Shown here in pieces: positions 25,750 to 34,575 of a DNA stretch of 64,000 nt (within the stretch, counting starts at the first letter, position 1; every line of letters begins with the position of its first letter). The DNA lies in assembly GCF_024707525.1 (NCBI RefSeq), contig NZ_CP062231.1, positions 4,708,501 to 4,772,500 of the forward strand, written 5' to 3'. The notes under the pieces were generated by a model. The model was not told where the DNA came from. It did no database searches and worked only from the letters and a program-made list of their open reading frames with translations. The stretch is from Rhizobium sp. TH2. Its GTDB lineage: Bacteria; Pseudomonadota; Alphaproteobacteria; Rhizobiales; Rhizobiaceae. Position numbers and translations under genes: made by a program.

Positions 25750-27108
25750 TCACTTGCCTTCCGCGGCCGACAGGCCGGCGTCGAGCGCCGAGATAATCCG
25801 CTGCACATCAGCAGCTGTGATCACCAGCGGCGGCGAGATGATGACATTGGTGCCCGAGGTCCGCACCATCACGCCTTCATCATAGGCCGTCTCATAGACC
25901 TTCGCGACGGCGTCCTTCGAGGCCCCGCTTTTCTTGGCGCGATCGGAAACCAACTCCAGCGCCGCCATCAGCCCCTTGCCTCTGACATCGCCAACCAGTT
26001 CGTGCTTTTCCTTGAGTTGTGCAAGGCCTGCATTCAGTTCGGCGCCGCGCGCAGCCGCGTTGGCGGCGACGTTGAAACGCGCTGTCTCCTTGAGCGTCGC
26101 GAGCGCCGCAGCCGCCCCGACCGGATGGCCGGAATAGGTATAGCCATGGCCGATCGAACCGAATGTCGTCTTGTCGGCCTCGAACACCTGGGCGACCTTG
26201 TCGGAAATCATCACCGCGCCGAAGGGGAAATAGCCGTTGGTGATGGCCTTGGCCGTGGTCATCATGTCGGGCTTCACACCCCAGCCGCGTGAGCCGGTCC
26301 AGGCGCCGGTGCGGCCGAAGGCGCAGATCACCTCGTCGGCGATGAGCAGAATGCCGTGGCGGTCGCAGATCTCGCGCATCAGCGGCATGAACGTCTCATG
26401 CGGCACGATCACGCCACCGGCACCCAGCACCGGCTCCATGATGAAGGCCGCGATCGTATCGGCGCCCTGGAAGGCGACTTCATCCTCGAACTGGCGGCCG
26501 ATTGCCGCTGCGATCTCGGCCGGATCATTCGTATTGAAGGGATTGCGATAAGGAAAGGGAGCCGCGAGGTGGATGACGCCCGGCAGCAGCGGTTCGTAGT
26601 TTCGACGAAAATTGGCGTTGCCGTTCACGGACGCGGCGCCGAAATGGGTGCCGTGATAGCCCTTCTTAAGCGCCACGAATTTGGTGCGCTCCGGCTGACC
26701 GTTGATCTTGTGGAACTGCCGCGCCAGGCGCAGCGCCGTCTCCACCGAATCCGAGCCGCCCGAGGTGAAGAAGGAACGCGTCATGCCGTCCTCCTTGAAG
26801 AACTGCGCCAGTTCCCAGGACAGCTCGATCAACGGCGAATTGGTCGTGCCGCGAAAGGTCGAGTAATAGGGCAGTTCTTCAAGCTGGTCGCGGATCGCCT
26901 GTTTCACCGGCTCGCAGGAATAGCCGAGATTGACGTTCCACAGTCCGCCCACGGCATCGAGTACCTTTTTGCCATGGATGTCGATCACCTCGACGCCCTC
27001 CGCCGCATTGATGATCTTCGGTGGTTTGGCCTGCATCTCCGCCGGATGCGCCATCGGATGCCAGAGATGGCGGGCATTGTTCTCGATCAGGAAATTGGAA
27101 TCACGCAT
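25750..27108 (-). CDS. Class III aminotransferase (omega-amine:pyruvate type)
   Basis: PLP-dependent transaminase, 452 aa. Landmarks: HLWHPMAHP near the N-terminus as in beta-alanine/omega-amino-acid transaminases, SGGSDSVETALRLAR, ADEVICAFGRTG and the Schiff-base Lys at about 287 (TTAKAITNGYFP). It likely converts a primary amine to an aldehyde with pyruvate as acceptor. Encoded directly before the phospho-lyase-like gene, and 12 bp after the HAD gene. It gives the cluster a second way to remove an amino group. Confidence 0.82.
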   Translation of the reverse strand: MRDSNFLIENNARHLWHPMAHPAEMQAKPPKIINAAEGVEVIDIHGKKVLDAVGGLWNVNLGYSCEPVKQAIRDQLEELPYYSTFRGTTNSPLIELSWELAQFFKEDGMTRSFFTSGGSDSVETALRLARQFHKINGQPERTKFVALKKGYHGTHFGAASVNGNANFRRNYEPLLPGVIHLAAPFPYRNPFNTNDPAEIAAAIGRQFEDEVAFQGADTIAAFIMEPVLGAGGVIVPHETFMPLMREICDRHGILLIADEVICAFGRTGAWTGSRGWGVKPDMMTTAKAITNGYFPFGAVMISDKVAQVFEADKTTFGSIGHGYTYSGHPVGAAAALATLKETARFNVAANAAARGAELNAGLAQLKEKHELVGDVRGKGLMAALELVSDRAKKSGASKDAVAKVYETAYDEGVMVRTSGTNVIISPPLVITAADVQRIISALDAGLSAAEGK

Positions 27109-27120
27109 CGGTCAATCCTT

Positions 27121-27771
27121 TCAAACGCCAAGCATCTCAATCGCTTGGGCATAGCTTTCGGCAGGGCGGGTGACGTCGAAATGGACGTGAGGGAGGTTCA
27201 CGGCCTCCGCACCCTCGATATTCTTCTTCTGGTCGTCGACGAAGACGCAGTTTTCACGATCGAGCCCGAGCTCAGCCAGCACCTGCTCATAGGCGCGCGG
27301 GTCCGGCTTCAGGATACCAGTGTAGGTCGCATCGACGATGACGTCGAACAGCTCGATCAGCGGGAAGCGCTGGCGGAATTCGACGCCGTAGAACAGGTCA
27401 AGCTCATTGGACAGGATGGCAAGCTTCAGCCCCGCTTGTTTGACTTTCAGTATCGCATCCCGCGCTTCCGGGCGCATGACCAACTCCGCGTCCGCGCCCC
27501 GCGCTCTTTGGATGAAAGTCTTCATGTCCGACCAGTCCTCGCCGAGCAATTGCCCAACCTCGCGCGTCCGAGTCATCCAGTAATCGCGCTCGGAAATCTC
27601 GCGCGCCTGCATGGCGCGCCAGAGCGGATCGGTCGCCGTGTCGAAGGGCCCACGCCATGTCAGCGTCCCCTCAGGCAAGCCAAGCGCGCGTTCGGTTATG
27701 TTATGCGTCTCGAACATCGTACGCGTGACGACGCCGCCGAAATCGAGGATCAGGGCTTTGTACACACTCAT
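27121..27771 (-). CDS. HAD-superfamily hydrolase (subfamily IA)
   Basis: 216 aa. Motif I is LILDFGGVVT (nucleophile Asp9 or so; the second acidic residue is Gly, as in epoxide-hydrolase-N-like HADs), motif II ILSNE, motif III Lys in GILKPDP and motif IV VFVDDQKKNI. It would be a phosphatase or phosphoglycolate-type hydrolase acting on a small phosphorylated metabolite, which fits the kinase gene in the same cluster. Its ATG overlaps the stop of the UPF0261 gene (ATGA). Confidence 0.8.
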   Translation of the reverse strand: MSVYKALILDFGGVVTRTMFETHNITERALGLPEGTLTWRGPFDTATDPLWRAMQAREISERDYWMTRTREVGQLLGEDWSDMKTFIQRARGADAELVMRPEARDAILKVKQAGLKLAILSNELDLFYGVEFRQRFPLIELFDVIVDATYTGILKPDPRAYEQVLAELGLDRENCVFVDDQKKNIEGAEAVNLPHVHFDVTRPAESYAQAIEMLGV

Positions 27772-29033
27772 GTCCGGCCCCTCGGCACGACGCCTTCGGC
27801 GACCCAGCGGTCGAAGACTTCAAGCGCCTTTACGGCGAATTCCGGTGAGTTGATATGCGCATCCATCTCTTCGAACTGCGCCGAGGCGGGAACGGTCTTG
27901 CGCATCTCGTCGAGGAAGGCGTCGAGCGCTTCCGGCTCATACAGCGGCTCACCCGCCTGGTCCCATTCCTGGATGCCGCCCGAGGGCAGGATGAAGGCGA
28001 CCGGGGCGGTTGCGCTTTCGAGCTTCAGGCCGATGACGCGGGCAACCTCGCGGCGGCCATCGGGTGATGTGGTGACCGAGCCGATCAATCGATTATGTGC
28101 ATGATACGGCCGGTCGACGAATTGCAGGGGCAAGGTCTGCCAAGCCTGGATATCGACCATGTCGACCGCGCCAGGTGCTACGATCTGTGGTATGCCCGCA
28201 CGGCCGGCATTTTCCATCCGGTCCGGGCCTGACGTCACCACCGAACCGTTGTGATGATTGGTCACTTCCTGAATGCAGAGATCGAAAACCGCAGCAAAAC
28301 CCTTCTGCGCCGCGATCGCCTCATACGCCCGACCGCCCATGCCGGTTGAATGGAACACCGCTACGTCATAGCCGCGCTTCTCGAGCTCGGGCTTGAGATA
28401 TTTCATATATTTGAGGCAGGACGAGCCGAGCGAGGTCATGCCGATCAGCGGACGGTCATTCTCCGGCTTTATCCCGACCTTTGCGGCGCCCACAACCGCG
28501 CCGCAGGCTTGCGACAGCACCGCACGGCAGATCGGGTTCAGCCCATAGAGCCCACCGGCCCAGAGGATCATCATAAGATCCGGCGAGATCCGCTCCGGCG
28601 GCAGGAGATGCGAATAGGCAATGGTCGAGACGACGAATTTTGGCACGCCGAGCGGCAGCACGGCCGCGGCATCGAGCGCCAGATCGGTGCCCATCGAACC
28701 GCCGAGCGCGATCATGCCATCGACCTGCCCGGCATCGTAAAGCATGCGCACCAGGTTGGACGCACCCTGCGCCATCAGCGCCATGGCGCTGTTTTCGTCA
28801 CCGCTGTCGATGATCTGCTGCATCGTGACATCAGCCGCCTTGGCAATGTCATGCCTGGAATAGTCCGGCATGTAGGGCGGATCGCCCAGCACGCTGACAT
28901 CGACCATCACGGGCAATCCGCCGGCCTTGCCGATAATATCGGCCATGAACAGCAATTCGTCGCTCTTGGTGTCGCCGGTGCCGATCACCAGAATATTGGG
29001 CAAAGTAGCAGATGGGCGGGCGCTTGCGCTCAT
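27768..29033 (-). CDS. UPF0261/Tm-1-like ATP-binding domain protein
   Basis: 421 aa; begins with the family start pattern NILVIGTGDTKSDELLFMAD and has the GMIALGGSMGTDLAL and GMTSLGSSCLKY segments plus TGMGGRAYEAIA. This domain is the N-terminal half of tomato Tm-1. In many bacteria it is encoded beside a TIM-barrel partner, which I do not see here. The ATG at 29033 overlaps the IclR stop (TGATG) with GAGGAGG upstream; a TTG one codon earlier is less likely. The biochemical role is not known. Confidence 0.8.
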   Translation of the reverse strand: MSASARPSATLPNILVIGTGDTKSDELLFMADIIGKAGGLPVMVDVSVLGDPPYMPDYSRHDIAKAADVTMQQIIDSGDENSAMALMAQGASNLVRMLYDAGQVDGMIALGGSMGTDLALDAAAVLPLGVPKFVVSTIAYSHLLPPERISPDLMMILWAGGLYGLNPICRAVLSQACGAVVGAAKVGIKPENDRPLIGMTSLGSSCLKYMKYLKPELEKRGYDVAVFHSTGMGGRAYEAIAAQKGFAAVFDLCIQEVTNHHNGSVVTSGPDRMENAGRAGIPQIVAPGAVDMVDIQAWQTLPLQFVDRPYHAHNRLIGSVTTSPDGRREVARVIGLKLESATAPVAFILPSGGIQEWDQAGEPLYEPEALDAFLDEMRKTVPASAQFEEMDAHINSPEFAVKALEVFDRWVAEGVVPRGRT

Positions 29034-29818
29034 CAACCGGTCCTCCTCGATTGCATCATGGGGCGAACCTGCCGGTCGGCCCCGAAAAGTGCGTCTGAAA
29101 TTCGTTGAGCGGCGGCGGAAACCGCAATGCCATGTTCCGTGATCCTGCCGTCATCGGTGCGGACAAAGGGTGCAGCGACCGTGATGCTTCCGACAGGTCG
29201 TCCGCCCGGGGGGCAGATCGCGGCCGAGACGCTGATCACGCCCGCCTCCATGCCCTGCCTGCTGATGGAGTAACCCAGAGCCCTCGTCTCTTCGATGCGC
29301 CTCCGCACCTCATCGGCATCGGTCAAGGTATGATCGGTGAAGGACTGGAGCGGTTTTGCGAGCTCCGCTTCGATCACGTCGGAGGAAGAAGCCGCAAGAA
29401 ACGCAAGCCCCGAAGCGGTCGCATGGAACGGCAATATGGTTCCGATACGCACGAAGACGCGGTGCGCCCTCGTCGATTCCTCGACATGAACGTTTGAAAG
29501 CCTTCCATTCGAGAATTCCGAAAGATGGACCGTCTCGCCCGTCAGATCTGCGAGTTCCCTGACGAATTCCATCGCCGTCCGGAGGAACGGATAGCGCTGT
29601 TCGCGTATCCGCGCGAGCCGCAGCAGCGCCGCGCCCAACCGATATTTCCGGGATTCGCTTGTCTGCTCGACGAAGCCCTGCTTTTCCAGTTCGACGAGGA
29701 AGCGACGCGTCGTCGCCTTGTCATAGCCACAGGCCAACGCGATCTCGGTGAGACCGCATTCCTTCTCCATCCCGGAGAGAATATCGAGCAGTGTCAGTGC
29801 CTTGCCGATAGTGCCCAT
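29033..29818 (-). CDS. IclR-family transcriptional regulator
   Basis: 261 aa from the ATG at 29818 (GAGGAAAAC before it). The N-terminal winged helix begins GTIGKALTLLDIL and contains LTEIALACGYDKATTRRFLVELE. The C-terminal effector domain has the family's FHATASGLAFLA, YSISRQGMEAGVISVSAAI and SITVAAPFVR blocks. First gene of the minus-strand set down to the kinase and divergent from the aldehyde dehydrogenase at 30056, so it probably controls both. An AT-rich ATGTTAAGTA site lies about 45 bp upstream. Confidence 0.87.
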   Translation of the reverse strand: MGTIGKALTLLDILSGMEKECGLTEIALACGYDKATTRRFLVELEKQGFVEQTSESRKYRLGAALLRLARIREQRYPFLRTAMEFVRELADLTGETVHLSEFSNGRLSNVHVEESTRAHRVFVRIGTILPFHATASGLAFLAASSSDVIEAELAKPLQSFTDHTLTDADEVRRRIEETRALGYSISRQGMEAGVISVSAAICPPGGRPVGSITVAAPFVRTDDGRITEHGIAVSAAAQRISDALFGADRQVRPMMQSRRTG

Positions 29819-29860
29819 GTTTTCCTCGCCCTCGTGTCCGCGCATTGGCGTTCGCCGAGA

Positions 29861-29880
29861 TACTTAACATGCGAATTAAC
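29861..29880. promoter_or_regulatory. Inverted copy of ATGTTAAGTA in the iclR-aldehyde dehydrogenase intergenic region
   Basis: TACTTAACAT (29861-29870) is the exact reverse complement of the motif at 10899-10908, followed by GCGAATTAAC. The position, between divergent genes, is right for an operator. Confidence 0.4.
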
Positions 29881-30055
29881 TTGACAGGAAGCAAAGCGTT
29901 TTGCAAGTCTATATTTAAAGCGACGGTTCAAATATTGAACCTCATACGAACGATTTCGGAACTGGAAACAACGATGGCGATCCGCCTTCAAGACTGATTT
30001 ATTCGTGACGCCATAACGGGTGGCTTTCACCGTCATCTCCCTTCGAGGACAAGAC

Positions 30056-31534
30056 ATGCAGGACAAGATCGATCACCTCCGTACGCTGCCGATCCCGGCG
30101 CAATCGCTGTTCATCGGCGGCGCATGGCAGGCCTCCAGGAATGGCGCGACGATGGAAGTCATCTCGCCGATCGACGGCACTGTCCTGACCACGATCGCCG
30201 ATGCGGGTGCCGATGACGTCGACCTCGCCGTCGCGGCCGCACGCGCCGCCTTCGAGAAGGGCGCGTGGTCGAAAGCCGCGCCGGCCGAGCGCAAGAAGAT
30301 CCTGCTCAGGATCGCCGACCTGATCGACAAGCACGCACTGGAACTTGCAGTCCTCGGCGTGCGCGACAACGGCACCGAAATCTCGATGGCGCTGAAGGCA
30401 GAACCCGGCAGCGCGGCCGGCACCTTCCGCTATTACGCCGAGGCCATCGATAAGGTCTATGGCGAGATCGCGCCGACGGCCGAAAATGTGCTCGGCCTTA
30501 TCCACCGCGCGCCGATCGGCGTAGTCGCCGCGATCGTGCCGTGGAATTTCCCGATGATGATCGGAGCCTGGAAGGTCGCGCCAGCACTTGCGGCAGGCAA
30601 TTCGGTGGTTCTGAAGCCCGCCGAGGGCGCGTCGCTGACCCTGCTAAGGCTCGCCGAACTCTGTGCCGAGGCCGGCCTGCCCGAAGGCGTGTTCAATGTC
30701 GTCACCGGCCGCGGCGCCGTCTCCGGCGAGGCGCTCGGCCTGCATATGGACATCGACGTCCTCGCGTTTACTGGCTCCGGCCCGGTTGGGCGGCGCCTGC
30801 TCGAATATTCCGCCCGCTCCAATCTCAAGCGCGTCTATCTCGAACTCGGCGGCAAGTCGCCCAACGTGGTCTTCGCCGATGCGCCCAGCATCGACCAGGC
30901 GGCAAAAGTTTCGGCCTATGGCATCTTCCGCAATTCCGGCCAGGTCTGCATCGCCGGCTCGCGCCTGCTCGTCGAGCGATCGATCCATGAGGAATTCTCC
31001 GAGAAAGTCGCCAAGATCGCCGCCGGAATGAAACTCGGCGATCCGCTCCAACTCACCACCGAAGCCGGCGCGATCTCCAGCGAGATTCAGCTCAAGAAAG
31101 ATCTCGGCTTCGCCGAACAGGCGCTCGCGGAGGGCGCTACGCTCCGGACGGGCGGCGAGCGCATCCTACAGGAAACCGGCGGCTTCTATATGCAGCCGAC
31201 AGTCTTCGACGTCACGCCCGACATGACGCTGGCGAAGGAAGAGGCGTTCGGCCCAATCCTCTCAGTCATCCCCTTCAACACCGAGGATGACGCGCTCCGC
31301 ATCGCAAACGCGACGGAGTACGGCCTCGCCTCCGCCGTCTGGACCGCCAACCTCTCGCGTGCCCACCGCATGGTGCGCGACATCAAGGCCGGGGTTGTCC
31401 ACGTCAACACCTATGGCGGCGCCGACAACACCGTGCCGCTCGGCGGTGTCAAGCAATCCGGCAACGGCCACGACAAGTCGCTGCATGCCCTGGACAAATA
31501 CGTCGATCTGAAAACGGCCTGGATTCAGCTCTGA
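30056..31534 (+). CDS. NAD(P)-dependent aldehyde dehydrogenase (PuuC/phenylacetaldehyde-dehydrogenase-like)
   Basis: 492 aa. Catalytic residues: Asn164 (VPWNFP), Lys187 (VVLKPAE), Glu263 (LELGGKSPN) and Cys298 (SGQVCIAGSR). Start at ATG 30056 with GAGGA seven bases upstream; a GTG 12 codons earlier lacks a ribosome-binding site. It is divergent from iclR and lies between the amine-processing genes and hpaBC. The best guess is oxidation of 4-hydroxyphenylacetaldehyde to 4-hydroxyphenylacetate; other amino-aldehydes are possible. The 3' end overlaps the convergent SDR gene by 10 bp. Confidence 0.85.
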   Translation: MQDKIDHLRTLPIPAQSLFIGGAWQASRNGATMEVISPIDGTVLTTIADAGADDVDLAVAAARAAFEKGAWSKAAPAERKKILLRIADLIDKHALELAVLGVRDNGTEISMALKAEPGSAAGTFRYYAEAIDKVYGEIAPTAENVLGLIHRAPIGVVAAIVPWNFPMMIGAWKVAPALAAGNSVVLKPAEGASLTLLRLAELCAEAGLPEGVFNVVTGRGAVSGEALGLHMDIDVLAFTGSGPVGRRLLEYSARSNLKRVYLELGGKSPNVVFADAPSIDQAAKVSAYGIFRNSGQVCIAGSRLLVERSIHEEFSEKVAKIAAGMKLGDPLQLTTEAGAISSEIQLKKDLGFAEQALAEGATLRTGGERILQETGGFYMQPTVFDVTPDMTLAKEEAFGPILSVIPFNTEDDALRIANATEYGLASAVWTANLSRAHRMVRDIKAGVVHVNTYGGADNTVPLGGVKQSGNGHDKSLHALDKYVDLKTAWIQL

Positions 31535-32313
31535 AAAGCCAGCGTCGGTAGATCCACCGTGCCGGCACCGCCATCGATCGCCAGCACCGCGCCGTTGATC
31601 ATCGATGCCTCGGCCGATGCGAGGAAGGCGATGGCATTGGCCACTTCCTCGGGCAACGCCGCACGCCCGAGCGGCACGTCCTTGGTGACCAGCACATAGG
31701 CCTCATCGAGCGATTTGAGGCCATGCATCTCGATAATCATCTGCATTTCGTCGTCCGCCATCGGCGTCCGTACCCAGCCCGGGCAGACCGTATTGGTCCT
31801 GACACCCTTGCGACCATAGTCACGGGCGAGCGACTTGGCCAGGCCGATCAACGCGTGCTTCATCGTGATATAGCCGATGGCCTCGGGCGCAGCGAAGAGC
31901 CCGGCGATCGAGGATACGACAACAATCGCGCCCTTGCGTTCGATGAGCGACGGCAGGCAGGCACGCGCGCTGACGAATGCCGTATCGAGATTAAGACGCG
32001 TGGCGAGCGCCCAAGTCTCATCTGACATCTCGGTGGTCGCGCCTGCCCCGTGTCCACCGGCATTGGCGACCAGTACGTCGATCCCGCCAAAGCGCTCTAT
32101 GATGCCTGCCGTCGCCTTGCCCATGACAGCGCCGTCAGCGGCGTCGGCCTGAACGATCGCCGCGCCTGTTTCGCCAGCGATGACCTCCAGCGGTTCACGC
32201 CGCCGACCGACCAGCACAAGGTTGGCACCCTCACTCGCCAACCGACGCGCAACTGCTGCGCCGATGCCGGTGCCGCCACCAGTGATCACTGCGGTTTTGT
32301 CCCTGTAACGCAT
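31525..32313 (-). CDS. Short-chain dehydrogenase/reductase
   Basis: Rossmann-fold oxidoreductase, 262 aa. NAD(P)-binding motif TGGGTGIG (residues 11-18), the NAG motif (VANAGGHG), catalytic Ser in VVSSIAG and Tyr-x3-Lys as YITMK. Good ribosome-binding site (GGGGGA). Encoded 81 bp downstream of hpaC in the same direction. Substrate unknown; it could oxidise a benzylic alcohol of a beta-hydroxylated phenethylamine-type compound, but this is speculation. It is a paralogue of the SDR at 55841-56638. Confidence 0.82.
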   Translation of the reverse strand: MRYRDKTAVITGGGTGIGAAVARRLASEGANLVLVGRRREPLEVIAGETGAAIVQADAADGAVMGKATAGIIERFGGIDVLVANAGGHGAGATTEMSDETWALATRLNLDTAFVSARACLPSLIERKGAIVVVSSIAGLFAAPEAIGYITMKHALIGLAKSLARDYGRKGVRTNTVCPGWVRTPMADDEMQMIIEMHGLKSLDEAYVLVTKDVPLGRAALPEEVANAIAFLASAEASMINGAVLAIDGGAGTVDLPTLAFQS

Positions 32314-32350
32314 ACATCCCCCGCCTCGAACGGCCGCCTCGCAAAGTGTC

Positions 32351-32364
32351 GCTTAATTAACATG
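32351..32364. promoter_or_regulatory. TTAATTAACATG motif upstream of the SDR gene
   Basis: Between hpaC and the SDR gene, GCTTAATTAACATG resembles the TTAACATGTTAA operator half-site seen at 22891-22902. It is a candidate regulator site. The evidence is motif similarity only. Confidence 0.3.
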
Positions 32365-32394
32365 AGAATGACAGGGCTGGAGGTGGAGGGGCTC

Positions 32395-32907
32395 TTACCC
32401 TCCAAAGCTACCGACCTGGCTCGGCACGTTTATGTAGTTGCGGTCGAAATAGACGAGCGCATTGCCGTCGACACGCGATCGGATGCCCAACACCTGACCG
32501 ATGAAGACGTGATGCGTCCCCACCAGCCGTGCCTCGGCGAGCCGGCAATCGAAGGAAACCATCGCATCGGCCAGCGCCTGACTGCCCGACGGCATGTCGA
32601 GCCATTTGGCCGCCGCATATCGCGCCGACATGTCGGATTGCTTGCCGGCGAAATAGCCGGCCAGTTCCTGATGATCGTCGGCCAACACGTTGACGCAGAA
32701 GCGTCTGTTTTCGAGGAAAAGGCCGCATTGCGCAGAGCGGCCGTTCATGCAGACCAGCAGCGTCGGCGGCTCATCCGTGACGCTGCACATCGCCGTGGCG
32801 GTGAAGCCGCCTTTTCCTGCCGGGCCATTGGTCGTGATGACATTCACCGGGGCGCAGACACGTGCCATGGCATTGCGGAACTCGGTCTTGGATATGGCCT
32901 CCTCCAT
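32395..32907 (-). CDS. hpaC: 4-hydroxyphenylacetate 3-monooxygenase, flavin reductase component
   Basis: 170 aa; NADH:FAD reductase that supplies FADH2 to HpaB. Features include NVITTNGPAGKGGFTATAM near residues 18-36, the CMNGRSAQCGLFLENRRFCVNVLA order and the terminal GTHHVFIGQV strand. Ribosome-binding site GAGGAGG with five-base spacing. It starts 10 bp after hpaB. This is distinct from the reductase at 10928-11443. Confidence 0.9.
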   Translation of the reverse strand: MEEAISKTEFRNAMARVCAPVNVITTNGPAGKGGFTATAMCSVTDEPPTLLVCMNGRSAQCGLFLENRRFCVNVLADDHQELAGYFAGKQSDMSARYAAAKWLDMPSGSQALADAMVSFDCRLAEARLVGTHHVFIGQVLGIRSRVDGNALVYFDRNYINVPSQVGSFGG

Positions 32908-32917
32908 AATCGCCTCC

Positions 32918-34480
32918 TCAACCGTTCAGGGGCGGCAGCCAGGTCTCGCCGGTCCAGCCGTTTTCGTCATAATCGCTCATGCATTGGTCGACCAACGCTT
33001 CCATTTCGCGGAGCCTGCCGCCACGTTCGGCGCCCTTGAGCACCTGTAGCCGCACCTCCTCGGGCGCGCCGGCATAGTTGAGCTCATAGAGTGCATGCCG
33101 ACCACCGAATTCGGTGCCCGTGGCGTCCCAGAGCAGCTTCATGATCTTGATGCGCTCGACATGGCCCATGTCGTTGGAGCCGCGGACATATTGGGCAAGA
33201 TAGCGGTCGATCTCGGGATTGTTGAAGTCCTTGACAGAGGACGGCAGATAGATGAGGCCCGAGGCGATGACCCGGCGCACGGTGTCGATCACCCGCGGAT
33301 ATGCCTCCGACATAAAGGTGCGATAAGAGAGCGCGGCCTCCAGGTTGGGCAACACCGCGCCACTGGCCCAGGGCTGCGGATTGTAGGCCATGGCATTGGA
33401 GAAGCTCCAGAACATGTGCCGAAGCGCGATCACTTCGCCGAGTGCTGCCTGGTTGCCACGGAAGGCGTCACCACCGGTGGCGCGCAGTGCTTTGGCCAGC
33501 AGGCCGGCAAGGAAATCGAGCTTCACCGCGAAGCGGGTGCAACCCTGGAAGCAATAGCCATGCATGAAACCAGAGGCCGGATGGAAGGACAGGATCTTCG
33601 GGGCATCCCGTAGGACCAGCACGTCCTCCCAGGGGATGAAGACATTGTCGAGCACCAGGATCGCATCGTTCTCGTCAAAGCGCGACGACAGCGGATAGTC
33701 GAAGGGCGTGCCGACCGTGTTGGCCGTCTGCTCGTAGGAGACGCGGCAGAACATCTTGATGCCGGGCGCATTCATCGGCACGATGAACATGACCGAGAGC
33801 GACGGATCTTCTGTGACGGTCGCCGAGCTCTGGGCGAGGAAATTGTAATGCGTCAGCGCCGACGAGGTCGCCACCACCTTGGCGCCCGAGACATAGATGC
33901 CGGCATCGGTTTCCTTGGTGATATGGACGAAGACATCCTTGACCTGGTCTGCCGGCTTATGGCGATCGATAGGCGGATTGACGATCGCATGATTCATGAA
34001 CAGCACGGATTCCTGCGAGCGCTTGTGCCAGGCCAGCGCATTGTCCTTGAATTGCCCGTACCAGTCGGCATTGGCGCCGAGCGTGTTCATCAACGCGGCC
34101 TTGTAGTCGGCGGTGCGGCCCATCCAGCCATAGGACATCCGCGCCCAGTCGGCGATCGCGCCCTGCTGGGCGACCAGTTCGGCGGAGGATTTGGCGACGC
34201 GGAAATATTTGTGGGTGTAGCCGCCGTTGCCGGTATCGGTCGGCGAAGTCAGGCGCTCCTTGGTCTTCTCGGCATGCAGCGCGTCATACATCCGCGCGAG
34301 CGAACGGACGGAGTTGCGCATTGAAGGATGAGCGGTGACGTCGGTGACGCGCTCGCCATTGATATAGACCTCGCGGCCATCGCGCAGCGAGGCGAGATAT
34401 TCGGCGCCGGTGAAAGGCCGCGTCTTGTCGGCGCGCACATCCTCGGGGCGGGCGAAAGTGTGTTGGTCGTGGACCGTCAT
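32918..34480 (-). CDS. hpaB: 4-hydroxyphenylacetate 3-monooxygenase, oxygenase component
   Basis: FADH2-using hydroxylase, 520 aa, the usual length for HpaB. It converts 4-hydroxyphenylacetate to 3,4-dihydroxyphenylacetate, the substrate of HpaD. Family segments visible: RTADYKAALMNTLGANADWY, NHAIVNPPIDRHKP, SSRFDENDAILVLDNVFIPWEDVL and the C-terminal GTEFGGRHALYELNYAG. The ATG at 34480 has GGAGG five bases upstream, which decides it over the in-frame start four codons earlier. Transcribed divergently from the AraC-type activator gene. Confidence 0.93.
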   Translation of the reverse strand: MTVHDQHTFARPEDVRADKTRPFTGAEYLASLRDGREVYINGERVTDVTAHPSMRNSVRSLARMYDALHAEKTKERLTSPTDTGNGGYTHKYFRVAKSSAELVAQQGAIADWARMSYGWMGRTADYKAALMNTLGANADWYGQFKDNALAWHKRSQESVLFMNHAIVNPPIDRHKPADQVKDVFVHITKETDAGIYVSGAKVVATSSALTHYNFLAQSSATVTEDPSLSVMFIVPMNAPGIKMFCRVSYEQTANTVGTPFDYPLSSRFDENDAILVLDNVFIPWEDVLVLRDAPKILSFHPASGFMHGYCFQGCTRFAVKLDFLAGLLAKALRATGGDAFRGNQAALGEVIALRHMFWSFSNAMAYNPQPWASGAVLPNLEAALSYRTFMSEAYPRVIDTVRRVIASGLIYLPSSVKDFNNPEIDRYLAQYVRGSNDMGHVERIKIMKLLWDATGTEFGGRHALYELNYAGAPEEVRLQVLKGAERGGRLREMEALVDQCMSDYDENGWTGETWLPPLNG

Positions 34481-34575
34481 CAACTCCTCCATTTGCTGTC
34501 GTCAGGAATAGTCCTTGCGCAGCCTCTTCGCCATGGACAGAATGGTAAAATGACTTGCACTTTTTCGGGCTTCTG

